From the NCBI GenBank assembly GCA_017429945.1, contig JAFRNY010000026.1:1-64000 (forward strand): DNA of 64,000 nt. The letters are read 5' to 3'. Every line of letters begins with the position of its first letter. Within the stretch, counting starts at the first letter, position 1. Origin of the DNA: Bacteroidaceae bacterium. GTDB taxonomy: Bacteria; Bacteroidota; Bacteroidia; Bacteroidales; Bacteroidaceae. Shown piece after piece: positions 39,976 to 48,446 of this stretch. The notes under the pieces were generated by a model, which was not told the origin of the DNA, did not search any database, and worked only from the letters and a program-made list of their open reading frames with translations. The position numbers and the translations under genes were made by a program.

Positions 39976-41718
39976 ATGAAAAAGCTTATCAAGAATATAT
40001 TATTTGCAGGTTCAGTATGTTGCTGTATCACAGCAACAACCGCTCTCACCTCCTGCTCCGACTTCCTCGACGAGCACACCCCGCAGGGCACGCTCAGCGA
40101 CGAGCAGGTGAAGACGCCTGAGAACGCCGAGGCCATGGTAGTCTCTGCCTATGCCATCTTCACTACCGCCGAGGACATCAACTCCTCCTTCTCCATGTGG
40201 AACTTCGACGTCCGCTCCGACGACGCCTACAAAGGCGGCAGCGGCACTAGCGACGGCGACGTCTTCCATCAGCTCGAGGTGCAGCAGGGCGTGCTGACCA
40301 CCAACTGGAACATCAACGACATGTGGGTTCGCCTCTACAACAGCCTCTCGCGCGTCAACAGCGCCATCGCCCTCTTGAACGAGAGCGACTATGGAATGAA
40401 GACTCAGCGCCTGGCCGAGATGAAGTTCCTCCGCGCCTACGGCCACTTCCTCCTGAAGCGCCTCTACAAGCACATCCCCTTCGTCATCAATGAGAACCTG
40501 ACCTACGACGAGTACAACTCCCTCTCCAACACCGCCTACACCAACGACGAGGGCTGGCAGCTCATTATCGACGACCTCATGGAGGCTTTCAACACCCTGC
40601 CCGAGACACAGGCCGACAAAGGGCGCCCCACCAAGGCCGCCGCTGCTGCCTTCCTCGCAAAGGTCTATCTCTACAAAGCCTACCGCCAGGACGACGCTGC
40701 CACCAACCAGGTTACCAGCATCAACGAGGCCGACCTGCAGAAGGTAGTCGAGTTCACAGCCCCCGCCCTCTACGCTAACTATGGCCTCGAGGACGACTTC
40801 CACAACAACTTCCGCCCCGAGGAGGAGTATGAGAACGGCATCGAGAGCATCTGGGCCATTCAGTACTCGCGCAACGACGGCAGCACCTACGGCAACCTCA
40901 ACTGGAGCTACGGACTCATACCGCCCAACATTCCCGGCGCTACCGATGGCGGCTGCGACTTCTACAAGCCCTCGCAGAACCTCGTCAACGCCTACCGCAC
41001 TGGCAGCGACGGCCTGCCACTGCTCGACACCTTCAACCAGCGCAACTACGACAAGGCCGCCGACAATGCCGACCCGCGCCTGTTCCTCACCGTAGGCATC
41101 CCCGGGCTCCCCTATATGTTCAACCCCGCCTACATGATGGAGGAGACCAGCATCTGGAGCCGCTCCAACGGTCTCTATGGCTACAACGTCTCGCTCAAGC
41201 AGAACGTCGACCCCGCCCTCATCGACCAGTACCTCATCAAGGGCAGCTACTGGGCAAGCTCCATGAACCGCATCGTCTTCCGCTATGCCGACGTGCTGCT
41301 GATGCGCGCCGAGGCCGAGGCTCAGCTGGGCAACACCACCGAGGCCATCCAACTCGTCAACCAACTCCGCACACGTGCCGCACAGAGCACGCAGATGATT
41401 GCCAGCTACCCCAACCGCTACGGCGTGAAGATGTTCATCTCCAACTATCGTGGCAGCTACTCCAAGGCTGACGCCCTACGCATCGTCAAGATGGAGCGCC
41501 GCCTGGAGATGGGCATGGAGTGCGAGCGCTTCTTCGACCTCGTACGCTGGGGCGAAGCCGCCACCGTGCTCAACAAGTACTACGCCGAGGAGATCGACAA
41601 CTGCGCCATCTACACTGCAGCCCACTTCACAGAGAACCGCGACGAGTACCTGCCCATCCCCTTCGAGCAGCTCTCTGCCTCCAACGGCCACTACACCCAG
41701 AACATAGGCAACTGGTAA
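39976..41718 (+). CDS. SusD-like surface glycan-binding lipoprotein (system 2)
   Basis: A RagB/SusD lipoprotein of about 580 residues. The ATG at 39976 is chosen because it starts the lipoprotein signal (KKLIKNILFAGSVCC..LTSC) and avoids overlap with susC; an upstream ATG at 39946 lies inside the susC gene. Typical SusD features are LRAYGHFLLKRLYKHIPFV, the central RPTKAAAAAFLAKVYLY and the C-terminal ERRLEMGMECERFFDLVRWGEA. Its signal-peptide DNA carries the same GTTGCTGT-ATC-ACAGCAAC dyad (40019-40037) as other lipoproteins here. Confidence 0.95.
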   Translation: MKKLIKNILFAGSVCCCITATTALTSCSDFLDEHTPQGTLSDEQVKTPENAEAMVVSAYAIFTTAEDINSSFSMWNFDVRSDDAYKGGSGTSDGDVFHQLEVQQGVLTTNWNINDMWVRLYNSLSRVNSAIALLNESDYGMKTQRLAEMKFLRAYGHFLLKRLYKHIPFVINENLTYDEYNSLSNTAYTNDEGWQLIIDDLMEAFNTLPETQADKGRPTKAAAAAFLAKVYLYKAYRQDDAATNQVTSINEADLQKVVEFTAPALYANYGLEDDFHNNFRPEEEYENGIESIWAIQYSRNDGSTYGNLNWSYGLIPPNIPGATDGGCDFYKPSQNLVNAYRTGSDGLPLLDTFNQRNYDKAADNADPRLFLTVGIPGLPYMFNPAYMMEETSIWSRSNGLYGYNVSLKQNVDPALIDQYLIKGSYWASSMNRIVFRYADVLLMRAEAEAQLGNTTEAIQLVNQLRTRAAQSTQMIASYPNRYGVKMFISNYRGSYSKADALRIVKMERRLEMGMECERFFDLVRWGEAATVLNKYYAEEIDNCAIYTAAHFTENRDEYLPIPFEQLSASNGHYTQNIGNW

Positions 41719-41766
41719 TTTTTTTAATTCATAATTATCAATTCACAATTCATAATTGACTTCATT
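41719..41766. repeat. AATTCATAATT-type spacer before the second binding-protein gene
   Basis: AATTCATAATT-like units end in TTCATT directly before the ATG at 41767. Same family as the spacers at 27664 and 29405. Confidence 0.7.
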
Positions 41767-43179
41767 ATGAGAACCATATATAAGATTCTTCTCTTAGGTT
41801 GTGTTTGTTGCTGTATCACAGCAACCACATTCCTCGCCGCCTGCTCCTCCGACAACGTCAGCGACCTCCGGCTCTCGGGCGACTGCCGTGTCGAGGCCCT
41901 CGCACTCGACGACTACGAAGGCAACATCGACCTTCCTTCGCGAACCATCACCGTGCGTCTGCCCGAAGTCTATGAGACATCGGCCATGCAACTGACACGC
42001 CTCACCCTCTCCGATGGCGCTGCCTGCAACTTCCAGCAGGGCGATCGCCTCAATATGAACGCCGCACAAGTGCTCCACGTCAGCAACGGCGACACCTACC
42101 TCGACTGGACTCTCCGCGTGCTCCACGACGAGGCGCGCATCACCGCCTTCACCATTAACGACATCTACCAGGGCACCATCGACCAGACGGCCAAGACGAT
42201 CACCGTCTACGTGCCGGCCACGGAGAACATCACCGCACTCGTGCCCACCATCGTCTACAGCCAGAATGCCACCATCACCCCTGCTTCAGGGCAGGCACAG
42301 GACTTCTCGCAGCCCGTCACCTACAAGGTTAAGAACAATTCTGCCGAAAGCACCTACACCGTCACCGTCATCGCCATCGACAAGCCCAGGGCACTCTTCG
42401 TGGGCGCAGCCCCCAGCATGAACGACCTCGATGCCGAGGCCAAGACCGCCTGCGAGTGGATGCTCGCCAACGTGCCCGGTTCGCTCTACGCCAGCTTCGC
42501 CGACCTCGAGGCCAACGCCGTTGACATGAGCGAGTGCAAGGTCATCTGGTGGCACTTCCATGTCGACGGAGGTGTCGACGGTCACGATGTCTTCGTGGCC
42601 AAGGCCCCCGAGGCACTGGCTGCCAAGAACCAGCTGCGCCAGTTCTATGAGAACGGCGGCGCACTCTTCCTGACGCGCTACGCTGTCAACCTGCCCTCGT
42701 TCATCGGAGCTACGGGCGACGATGAGTGGACCACGCCCAACAACTGCTGGGGTCAGGACGAAGCAGCTGCCGAGCTCTGCGGCGGCCCCTGGACGTTCCG
42801 CATCTTCGACGGCCAGAACGCTCACCCGCTCTTCCAAGGCCTCGTCGCCGGTGACAATCCGCAGGAAGTCTATTGCACCGATGCCGGCTACCACATCACC
42901 AACTCCACAGCCCAGTACCACATCGGCACCGACTGGGGCGACTATCCTGACTACGCCGCCTGGACCTCGCGCACGGGCGCTACCGTCCTCGGCGTGGGTG
43001 GCGACGGAGCCATCGTGGCTTGGGAATATCCCGCCCACGACGGTAAGGGAGGCATCGTCTGCATCGGCTCCGGCTGCTACGACTGGTACTCCTACACCTA
43101 CGAGGCCGGCTACACCGAGAACTTCCACCGCAATATCGCCACGATGACAAAGAACGCCATCAATCATCTTTCAAAGTAG
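41767..43179 (+). CDS. Surface glycan-binding lipoprotein, DUF4960 type with N-terminal DUF5018-like domains (system 2)
   Basis: A 470-residue lipoprotein with signal GCVCCCITA and lipobox LAAC. Two Ig/DUF5018-like domains (about 35-205, for example ITAFTINDIYQGTIDQTAKTI) are followed by one DUF4960-like domain (about 208-470) with LFLTRYAVNLPSFIG, PWTFRIFDGQNAHPLF and GGIVCIGSGCYDWYSY. It is third in the susCD-2 operon, the place where fructan loci encode the levan- or inulin-binding surface protein. Sequence similarity to the double-domain protein at 29445 is limited to fold-level features and the signal peptide. Confidence 0.82.
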   Translation: MRTIYKILLLGCVCCCITATTFLAACSSDNVSDLRLSGDCRVEALALDDYEGNIDLPSRTITVRLPEVYETSAMQLTRLTLSDGAACNFQQGDRLNMNAAQVLHVSNGDTYLDWTLRVLHDEARITAFTINDIYQGTIDQTAKTITVYVPATENITALVPTIVYSQNATITPASGQAQDFSQPVTYKVKNNSAESTYTVTVIAIDKPRALFVGAAPSMNDLDAEAKTACEWMLANVPGSLYASFADLEANAVDMSECKVIWWHFHVDGGVDGHDVFVAKAPEALAAKNQLRQFYENGGALFLTRYAVNLPSFIGATGDDEWTTPNNCWGQDEAAAELCGGPWTFRIFDGQNAHPLFQGLVAGDNPQEVYCTDAGYHITNSTAQYHIGTDWGDYPDYAAWTSRTGATVLGVGGDGAIVAWEYPAHDGKGGIVCIGSGCYDWYSYTYEAGYTENFHRNIATMTKNAINHLSK

Positions 43180-43193
43180 CCCGCAGCCGCCGT

Positions 43194-43219
43194 GCCCCTC
43201 CCCAGGCAGGGGTTGGGGC
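43194..43219. repeat. GC-rich CCCCTCCCC/GGGGTTGGGG palindrome between operon genes
   Basis: GCCCCTCCCC and GGGGTTGGGGC pair with one bulge. It resembles the GC-rich arms of the element between rimP and nusA and may be a degenerate dispersed copy. Confidence 0.5.
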
Positions 43220-43265
43220 GCCGGCAGGGTGAATCAAGTAGAACTTCAACAATAAGAACACAGCA

Positions 43266-44852
43266 ATGAAAAAGATGTTTAATATATTCTGCGCAGGCCT
43301 CTTATGCTGCAATATGACTGCAGCCCTCACCGCCTGTTCCGAAGACAACTATGGCGACGAGCCTAAGCCTTGGGCCTCAACCACTACAGCCTTCGCCAGC
43401 ACCGACGATGCCGCCTTCCTCACCTACTACAAACCCGCCATCGGGCGCGTAGGCGACCCCATGCCCTTCTACGATCAGAAGGCGGGCGAATTCAAGGTCC
43501 TCTATCTGCAGGAGTACGACAACAACGGCGCCTGCTACCACCCCTTCTGGGGCCTCGCCACTAAGGACGGCGCCACCTACCAGCCCCTCGGCGAGGTGCT
43601 GCCCACAGGCACCTCCACCGCTCAGCAGGACGCTGCCCTCGGCACCGGCTGTGCCGTCTACAACGAGGCCGACGGTCTCTACTACATCTACTACACCGGC
43701 CACAACCCGCTGCTGCCCAACCGCGAGGTGGTCATGCGCGCCACGTCACCCGACTTCAAGACGTGGACGAAGGATGCCACATGGAGCCTCCGAGGCGTCG
43801 ACTACGGCTACGCCGCTTCCGACTTCCGCGACCCGCAGGTGTTCAAAGCCGACGACGGCCTCTGGCACATGGTCATCTCCTCCAACCTCCGCTTTGCCGA
43901 CTTCAAGTCGAGCGACCTCAAGACGTGGCAGCACGTAGGCTCGTTCAATATGGTGTGGGACCGCATGTGCGAGTGCCCCGACATCTTCAAGATGGGCAAC
44001 TACTGGTACTTCGTCTATAGCGAGGGCTACCGTGCCCCCTGGAGCCGCAAGGTCAAATATATGATGGCCACCTCCTTCGAGGGCCTCAAGGCCTGCTTCT
44101 CCGACCCCGGCGCCAACTGGCCTAAGGACGGCCACGAGGGCGTGCTCGACAGTCGCGCCTTCTATGCCGCCAAGACAGCTTCGAACGGCACTGACCGCTT
44201 CATCTGGGGATGGTGCCCGCAGCGCATCGGAACCACCATCGACGAGCGCAACGTCAACGTCGGTGCCGAGAGCGAGCCCGCATGGTCCGGTGCTCTCGTT
44301 TGCCACCGCATCATCCAGCACGACGACGGCACCCTGACGCTCGGCGCCGTGCCTGCCATGGCGGCCAAGTACAGCAAGCAGCAGGAAGTCAAGGCAATGG
44401 CCGCAAACGGTTATGCCGACGGCAAGCTCACGGGCAACGACGCCTACGTGCTCTTCCCACGCCTCGGCACCGCCAACCACATCACCTTCACCGTGCAGAC
44501 GTCCAACGCCTGGGACCGCTTCGGCATCAGCTTCGTGCGCGGCACCGACAGCGAGCGCTACTACACCCTCGTCGTCAACCCCGAGGACGAGAACCACCGC
44601 AAGGTCAACTTCGAGCAGGAAGGCCCCGCCGGCAAGGGCTTCATCGAGGGCATCGACGGCTACTGGTTCGAGCGCCCTGCCGACAACCGCTACGCCATCG
44701 ACATCTACACCGACAACAGCGTGCTCGTGCTCTACATCAACGACGTCTGCGCCTACACACAGCGCATCTACGGCATCCAGAAGAACTGCTGGAGCATCAA
44801 CAACTACGGAGGCAGCGTCACCGTGAGCGACGTCCGCGTCAGTCAGCAGTAA
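43266..44852 (+). CDS. GH32 family surface lipoprotein, probable endo-fructanase
   Basis: A 528-residue lipoprotein (signal ending LTAC, C24) made of a GH32/GH68-clan five-bladed propeller (about 50-380) and a C-terminal beta-sandwich (about 395-528). The catalytic set is visible: nucleophile D64 in GRVGDPMPFY, RDP at 188-190 and acid/base E236 in ECPDIF. The WMNDPNG motif of exo-enzymes is replaced by VGDPMP, as I recall for Bacteroides surface GH32 proteins of this layout. As a surface lipoprotein inside the susCD-2 operon it would cut polymer for import. The endo mode is inferred. Confidence 0.82.
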   Translation: MKKMFNIFCAGLLCCNMTAALTACSEDNYGDEPKPWASTTTAFASTDDAAFLTYYKPAIGRVGDPMPFYDQKAGEFKVLYLQEYDNNGACYHPFWGLATKDGATYQPLGEVLPTGTSTAQQDAALGTGCAVYNEADGLYYIYYTGHNPLLPNREVVMRATSPDFKTWTKDATWSLRGVDYGYAASDFRDPQVFKADDGLWHMVISSNLRFADFKSSDLKTWQHVGSFNMVWDRMCECPDIFKMGNYWYFVYSEGYRAPWSRKVKYMMATSFEGLKACFSDPGANWPKDGHEGVLDSRAFYAAKTASNGTDRFIWGWCPQRIGTTIDERNVNVGAESEPAWSGALVCHRIIQHDDGTLTLGAVPAMAAKYSKQQEVKAMAANGYADGKLTGNDAYVLFPRLGTANHITFTVQTSNAWDRFGISFVRGTDSERYYTLVVNPEDENHRKVNFEQEGPAGKGFIEGIDGYWFERPADNRYAIDIYTDNSVLVLYINDVCAYTQRIYGIQKNCWSINNYGGSVTVSDVRVSQQ

Positions 44853-44912
44853 ACACACAAAAAAAGACAGATACTGTTTTTCATGTTAGCCACCATGACT
44901 AACACCAAGGAG

Positions 44913-44941
44913 ACCGGCAGCCGCACTGCGGCCTGCCGGCC
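44913..44941 (+). terminator. Hairpin terminator of the susCD-2 operon
   Basis: CCGGCAG-CCGCA and GCGG-CTGCCGG style arms form a GC-rich stem with one bulge, followed by CTCTCATTTT. It lies about 60 bp after the GH32 stop. Confidence 0.6.
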
Positions 44942-45013
44942 TCTCATTTTCCGGGCTAACTATAGAATGCCTTTAATGCCGCACGCTTAAATGCCTGCCG
45001 AGAAATCATGAAA

Positions 45014-45068
45014 CGTTCTTTCTCTTGCAAAAATGTTGCAAAGAAACAAATTTAACGGTGAAAGAACG
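45014..45068 (+). promoter_or_regulatory. 55-bp operator-like element upstream of the exo-fructanase operon
   Basis: It starts CGTTC, ends GAACG and carries TGTTGCAnnGAAACAAAT at positions 21-38, aligning without gaps to the element at 24472 (39 of 55 positions). The ends form the perfect inverted repeat AAACGTTCTTTC/GAAAGAACGTTT (45011-45022 and 45059-45070). The -7 box lies 32 bp downstream. Confidence 0.65.
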
Positions 45069-45100
45069 TTTTTTCCTATACATTATATAATATTATACAT

Positions 45101-45108
45101 TATATTTG
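45101..45108 (+). promoter_or_regulatory. Promoter -7 box of the exo-fructanase gene
   Basis: TATATTTG fits TAnnTTTG. The ATG at 45187 is 79 bp downstream, so the leader is fairly long. Confidence 0.6.
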
Positions 45109-45186
45109 CAGCGCTTAAGGCCTCGACAGGCGTCGTCAGGAGGCTCGCTCTGAAACTTATAAACTCAAAACTAAATACTTTTTTCT

Positions 45187-47004
45187 ATGAAAAAAATCCT
45201 TTCAGTAATGACGCTCGTAGCAGCGCTGGCTGTGGCCGGCACGAGCCAGGCGATGGCACAGACCGTGCAGGGCAAGCCCATTCGCGCCGAACAGCTGGCG
45301 AATGACAACTGGCTGTTGCACGTGTCGCCGCAAGAGACGGCCAAGTACCTGCTGCTGCCCGTCGAGGACAAGGCTCCCGAGGCTCACTTGAAGCTGATTG
45401 TTGACAACCAGCTGTGCCGCAATATCGACGTGCGTATGGCGCTGCACAAAATCGACTACTACGTGCCCGTAGTCCTCGACGAGTTCCGTGGCCACAACCT
45501 CGTGGTGCAGGCCCACATGAACATCGACCGCAGCAACCGCGGCGGCGTGGGCTCAGAGATCTGCTGGGCTAACATACGCCTCTCCGACACCTTCGACCAG
45601 ACCAACCGCGAGCGCTTCCGCCCGCTCTACCACCACACGCCCGTCTACGGCTGGATGAACGACCCCAACGGCATGTTCTACAAGGACGGCACGTGGCACC
45701 TCTTCTATCAGTATAACCCCTACGGCTCCATGTGGGGCAATATGAACTGGCGCCACTCCACCTCGCGCGACCTCCTGACGTGGAACGACGAGGGCGTGGC
45801 CATCGCCCCCGACGCCCACGGCGCCATCTTCTCGGGCTCATGCGTCGTCGATGAGAAGAACACCGCAGGCTTCGGAGCCGGAGCCGTCATCGCGCTCTAC
45901 ACCTCGGCCGGCGACGTCCAGAGCCAGTCGTTGGCCTACTCAACCGACGGCGGCCGCACCTTTACGCCCTATGCCGGCAATCCCATCCTCACGGCCGATG
46001 TGCCCGACTTCCGCGACCCCAATATGTTCTGGAACGACGACATCAACGCCTGGAACCTCATCCTGGCCGTGGGGCAGGAGATGCGCATCTACTCCTCGCC
46101 CAACCTCAAGGACTGGAAGGAAGAGAGTCGCTTCGGTCTCGGCTACGGCAACCACGACGGAGTATGGGAATGTCCGGACTTGTTCCCTCTACCAGTTGAC
46201 AAGTTGACAAGTAAACAAGTTGACAAGTTGAATGGCAAACAACTCGTCAACTCATCAACTAACAACTCGTCAACTATCACAAAATGGGTGCTCGTCTGCA
46301 ACATCAACCCCGGCGGCCCCTTCGGCGGCTCGGCTACGCAGTACTTCGTGGGCGATTTCGACGGCCATAAGTTTACCTGCGACTCCGCACCGCAGGTCAC
46401 CAAGTGGATGGACTGGGGTAAGGACCACTACGCTACGGTCTCCTTCTGGGGCGCTCCCAAGGACCGTCGCACCGTGCTGGCCTGGATGAGCAACTGGCAG
46501 TACGCCAACGACGCCCCGACGATGCAGTACCGCTCGGCCAACTCCATCGCCCGCGACCTCGGCCTGTTCCAGGACGGCGGCGAATGGTACGTCAGCGTGA
46601 AGCCCTCGCCCGAGATGCTGGCCGCCCGCGGCAAGAAAGTGAAAAGCCCCACCGAAGCCTGCGAGATGGTCGTCGACTTGAAAGGCTCGGCCACCATTAC
46701 CCTCGCCAACGCCAAGGGCGAGAAGGTCGTCATGACCTACGACGATGATGCGCGCACCTTCAGCATGGATCGCACGCAGAGCGGCAACGTAGCCTTCAGC
46801 GAGGCCTTCCCCTGCACCACCGTGGCGCCCACGCACGGACGCCTGAAGCAGCTCCGCATCTTCATCGACCGCTGCTCCATCGAGGCCTTCGATGCCGACG
46901 GACACGTGGCTATGACCAACCTCGTCTTCCCCTCAGAGCCTTACAACAGCGTGAAGGTCAAGGGCGGCAAGGCCACCATTTGGGAAATGAAAAGTGGAAA
47001 GTGA
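45187..47004 (+). CDS. GH32 exo-fructanase (levanase/inulinase type)
   Basis: A 605-residue periplasmic GH32 enzyme releasing fructose from fructans. A signal peptide (1-24) precedes an N-terminal beta-domain (about 28-135, DUF4980-like), the propeller (about 145-470) and the C-terminal sandwich (to 600). Catalytic motifs are intact: WMNDPNG at 156-162, FRDP at 275-278 and WECPD at 327-331. Between the EC motif and the next strand sits a low-complexity insert (about 337-364, VDKLTSKQVDKLNGKQ) encoded by GTTGACAAG-type repeats. Its last codons are made from the GTGAAAAGTGAAAAATG spacer family. It begins an operon with the MFS transporter and fructokinase. Confidence 0.93.
   Translation: MKKILSVMTLVAALAVAGTSQAMAQTVQGKPIRAEQLANDNWLLHVSPQETAKYLLLPVEDKAPEAHLKLIVDNQLCRNIDVRMALHKIDYYVPVVLDEFRGHNLVVQAHMNIDRSNRGGVGSEICWANIRLSDTFDQTNRERFRPLYHHTPVYGWMNDPNGMFYKDGTWHLFYQYNPYGSMWGNMNWRHSTSRDLLTWNDEGVAIAPDAHGAIFSGSCVVDEKNTAGFGAGAVIALYTSAGDVQSQSLAYSTDGGRTFTPYAGNPILTADVPDFRDPNMFWNDDINAWNLILAVGQEMRIYSSPNLKDWKEESRFGLGYGNHDGVWECPDLFPLPVDKLTSKQVDKLNGKQLVNSSTNNSSTITKWVLVCNINPGGPFGGSATQYFVGDFDGHKFTCDSAPQVTKWMDWGKDHYATVSFWGAPKDRRTVLAWMSNWQYANDAPTMQYRSANSIARDLGLFQDGGEWYVSVKPSPEMLAARGKKVKSPTEACEMVVDLKGSATITLANAKGEKVVMTYDDDARTFSMDRTQSGNVAFSEAFPCTTVAPTHGRLKQLRIFIDRCSIEAFDADGHVAMTNLVFPSEPYNSVKVKGGKATIWEMKSGK
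46194..46278 (+). repeat. GTTGACAAGT / AACTCGTCAAC repeat inserted in the fructanase coding region
   Basis: Three GTTGACAAGT-like units are followed by inverted-sense CTCGTCAACT/CTCATCAACT units, so the stretch can fold into a hairpin. It keeps the frame, adds about 28 residues in a propeller loop and resembles the oligomer spacers seen between genes elsewhere in the window. Confidence 0.75.
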
Positions 47005-47014
47005 AAAGTGAAAA

Positions 47015-48202
47015 ATGAATAATCCTAAAGATATGGCAAAGACAAGTAAATTGGCAATCATCCCCGTGATGCTCTGCTTCTTCTGCATGGGCTTCGTGGA
47101 CTTGGTGGGCATCGCCTCCAACTATGTGAAAGAAGACCTCGGACTGACCGACAGCGTGGCCAACATCTTCCCGTCGCTCGTCTTCTTCTGGTTCCTCATC
47201 TTCAGCGTGCCCACAGGCATGCTGATGAACAAGATCGGTCGCAAGCAGACCGTGCTGCTCTCGCTGCTCGTCACCGTCGTCTCGCTCGTGCTGCCCCTCT
47301 TCGGAGAGTCGTTCGGCGTGATGCTCGTGGCCTTCTCGCTGCTCGGCATCGGCAACGCGCTGATGCAGACTTCGCTGAACCCGCTCGTATCCACCGTCAT
47401 GGGCGGCGGTAACCTGGCCTCCACGCTCACCTTCGGACAGTTCGTCAAGGCCATCGCCTCGTTCTCGGCCCCCTATCTGGCCATGTGGGGCGCCACGCAG
47501 GTCATCCCCGAACTCGGCCTGAACTGGCGCGTGCTCTTCGCCATCTTCCTCGTCGTAGGCGCGCTCTCCACGCTGTGGCTGTGGCTGACGCCCATCGAGG
47601 AAGCGCCCATCGAGGGCAAGCCCTCCACGTTCGTCGAGTGCTTCAAGCTCCTCGGCACCCCCATCGTCCTCCTCTCGTTCCTCGGCATTATGTGCCACGT
47701 GGGCATCGACGTAGGCACGAACACGACGGCTCCCAAAATCCTGATGGAGCGCCTCGGCATGACGCTCAATGAAGCCGCCTTCGCCACCTCGCTCTACTTC
47801 ATCTTCCGCACCATCGGCTGCCTCACGGGCTCCTTCTTCCTGCGCGTGTTGCGCATGCGCACGTTCTTCATCATCTCCGTCTGTATGATGGCTTTGTCGA
47901 TGTGCGGCCTCTATTTCGGTCAGACCAAGCTAGTGCTCTACGCCGCCATCGCCCTCGTGGGCTACGGCAACAGCAACGTCTTCTCGATGTGCTTCGCCAC
48001 CGCCCTCGAATCCATGCCCGAGAAGCAGAACGAGGTCAGCGGCCTCATGATCATGGGCCTCTTCGGCGGCACCGTGTTCCCGCTGCTCATGGGCGTCATG
48101 AGCGATGCCATGGGCCAGGCCGGCGCTGTGCTCGTCATGGCCGTAGGCGTCATCTACCTGTTCACCTATATCAAACAACTCAAAACTCGTATAGGAAGTT
48201 AA
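47015..48202 (+). CDS. MFS sugar transporter, probable fructose:H+ symporter
   Basis: A 395-residue, 12-helix major facilitator protein resembling the FucP-type sugar permeases of Bacteroides fructan loci. The first helix, KLAIIPVMLCFFCMGFVDLVG, and the conserved loop GMLMNKIGRKQTV are visible. The ATG at 47015 is used here; a second ATG at 47033 (MAKTSK) is equally possible. It lies 10 bp after the exo-fructanase and upstream of the fructokinase, so it should import the fructose released in the periplasm. Confidence 0.9.
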   Translation: MNNPKDMAKTSKLAIIPVMLCFFCMGFVDLVGIASNYVKEDLGLTDSVANIFPSLVFFWFLIFSVPTGMLMNKIGRKQTVLLSLLVTVVSLVLPLFGESFGVMLVAFSLLGIGNALMQTSLNPLVSTVMGGGNLASTLTFGQFVKAIASFSAPYLAMWGATQVIPELGLNWRVLFAIFLVVGALSTLWLWLTPIEEAPIEGKPSTFVECFKLLGTPIVLLSFLGIMCHVGIDVGTNTTAPKILMERLGMTLNEAAFATSLYFIFRTIGCLTGSFFLRVLRMRTFFIISVCMMALSMCGLYFGQTKLVLYAAIALVGYGNSNVFSMCFATALESMPEKQNEVSGLMIMGLFGGTVFPLLMGVMSDAMGQAGAVLVMAVGVIYLFTYIKQLKTRIGS

Positions 48203-48410
48203 AGGGAAGTTATGTGGCCTGCGGCCACGGAAGTTAAAGGGACGATTGTCTTGAGAACTGCTTCCCGATAGCTAGCTCGCTTTGCTCTGCGAAGAACTCC
48301 CCTTTAAGTCCAACAATAGACAGAAGTATCGTCCCTTTATCTCCCCTTTATCTCCCCTTTCGCTCGAGCTCTGCTCGCTTCGCTTGCGAAGAACTCCCTT
48401 TTAACTTCCA
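48193..48410. repeat. Large imperfect palindrome between MFS and fructokinase genes
   Basis: Outer GGAAGTTAAAGGGA copies (about 48194 and 48230) are inverted relative to TCCCTTTTAACTTCC near 48395-48410. AAAGGGACGAT (48236-48246) pairs perfectly with ATCGTCCCTTT (48329-48339), and GTGGCC-TGC-GGCCAC lies at 48214-48228. GCGAAGAACTCCC occurs twice (about 48290 and 48378). No gene is visible. Confidence 0.75.
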
Positions 48411-48446
48411 ATAAATTATTCAAACAACTCAAAACTGCATAAGACT

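Noticed and set aside
40012..41364. Long minus-strand ORF (450 codons) opposite susD-2
   Set aside because: Antisense shadow caused by codon bias; no recognisable motifs.
43746..44858. Long minus-strand ORF (370 codons) opposite the GH32 lipoprotein
   Set aside because: Antisense shadow; the plus-strand frame has intact GH32 catalytic motifs.
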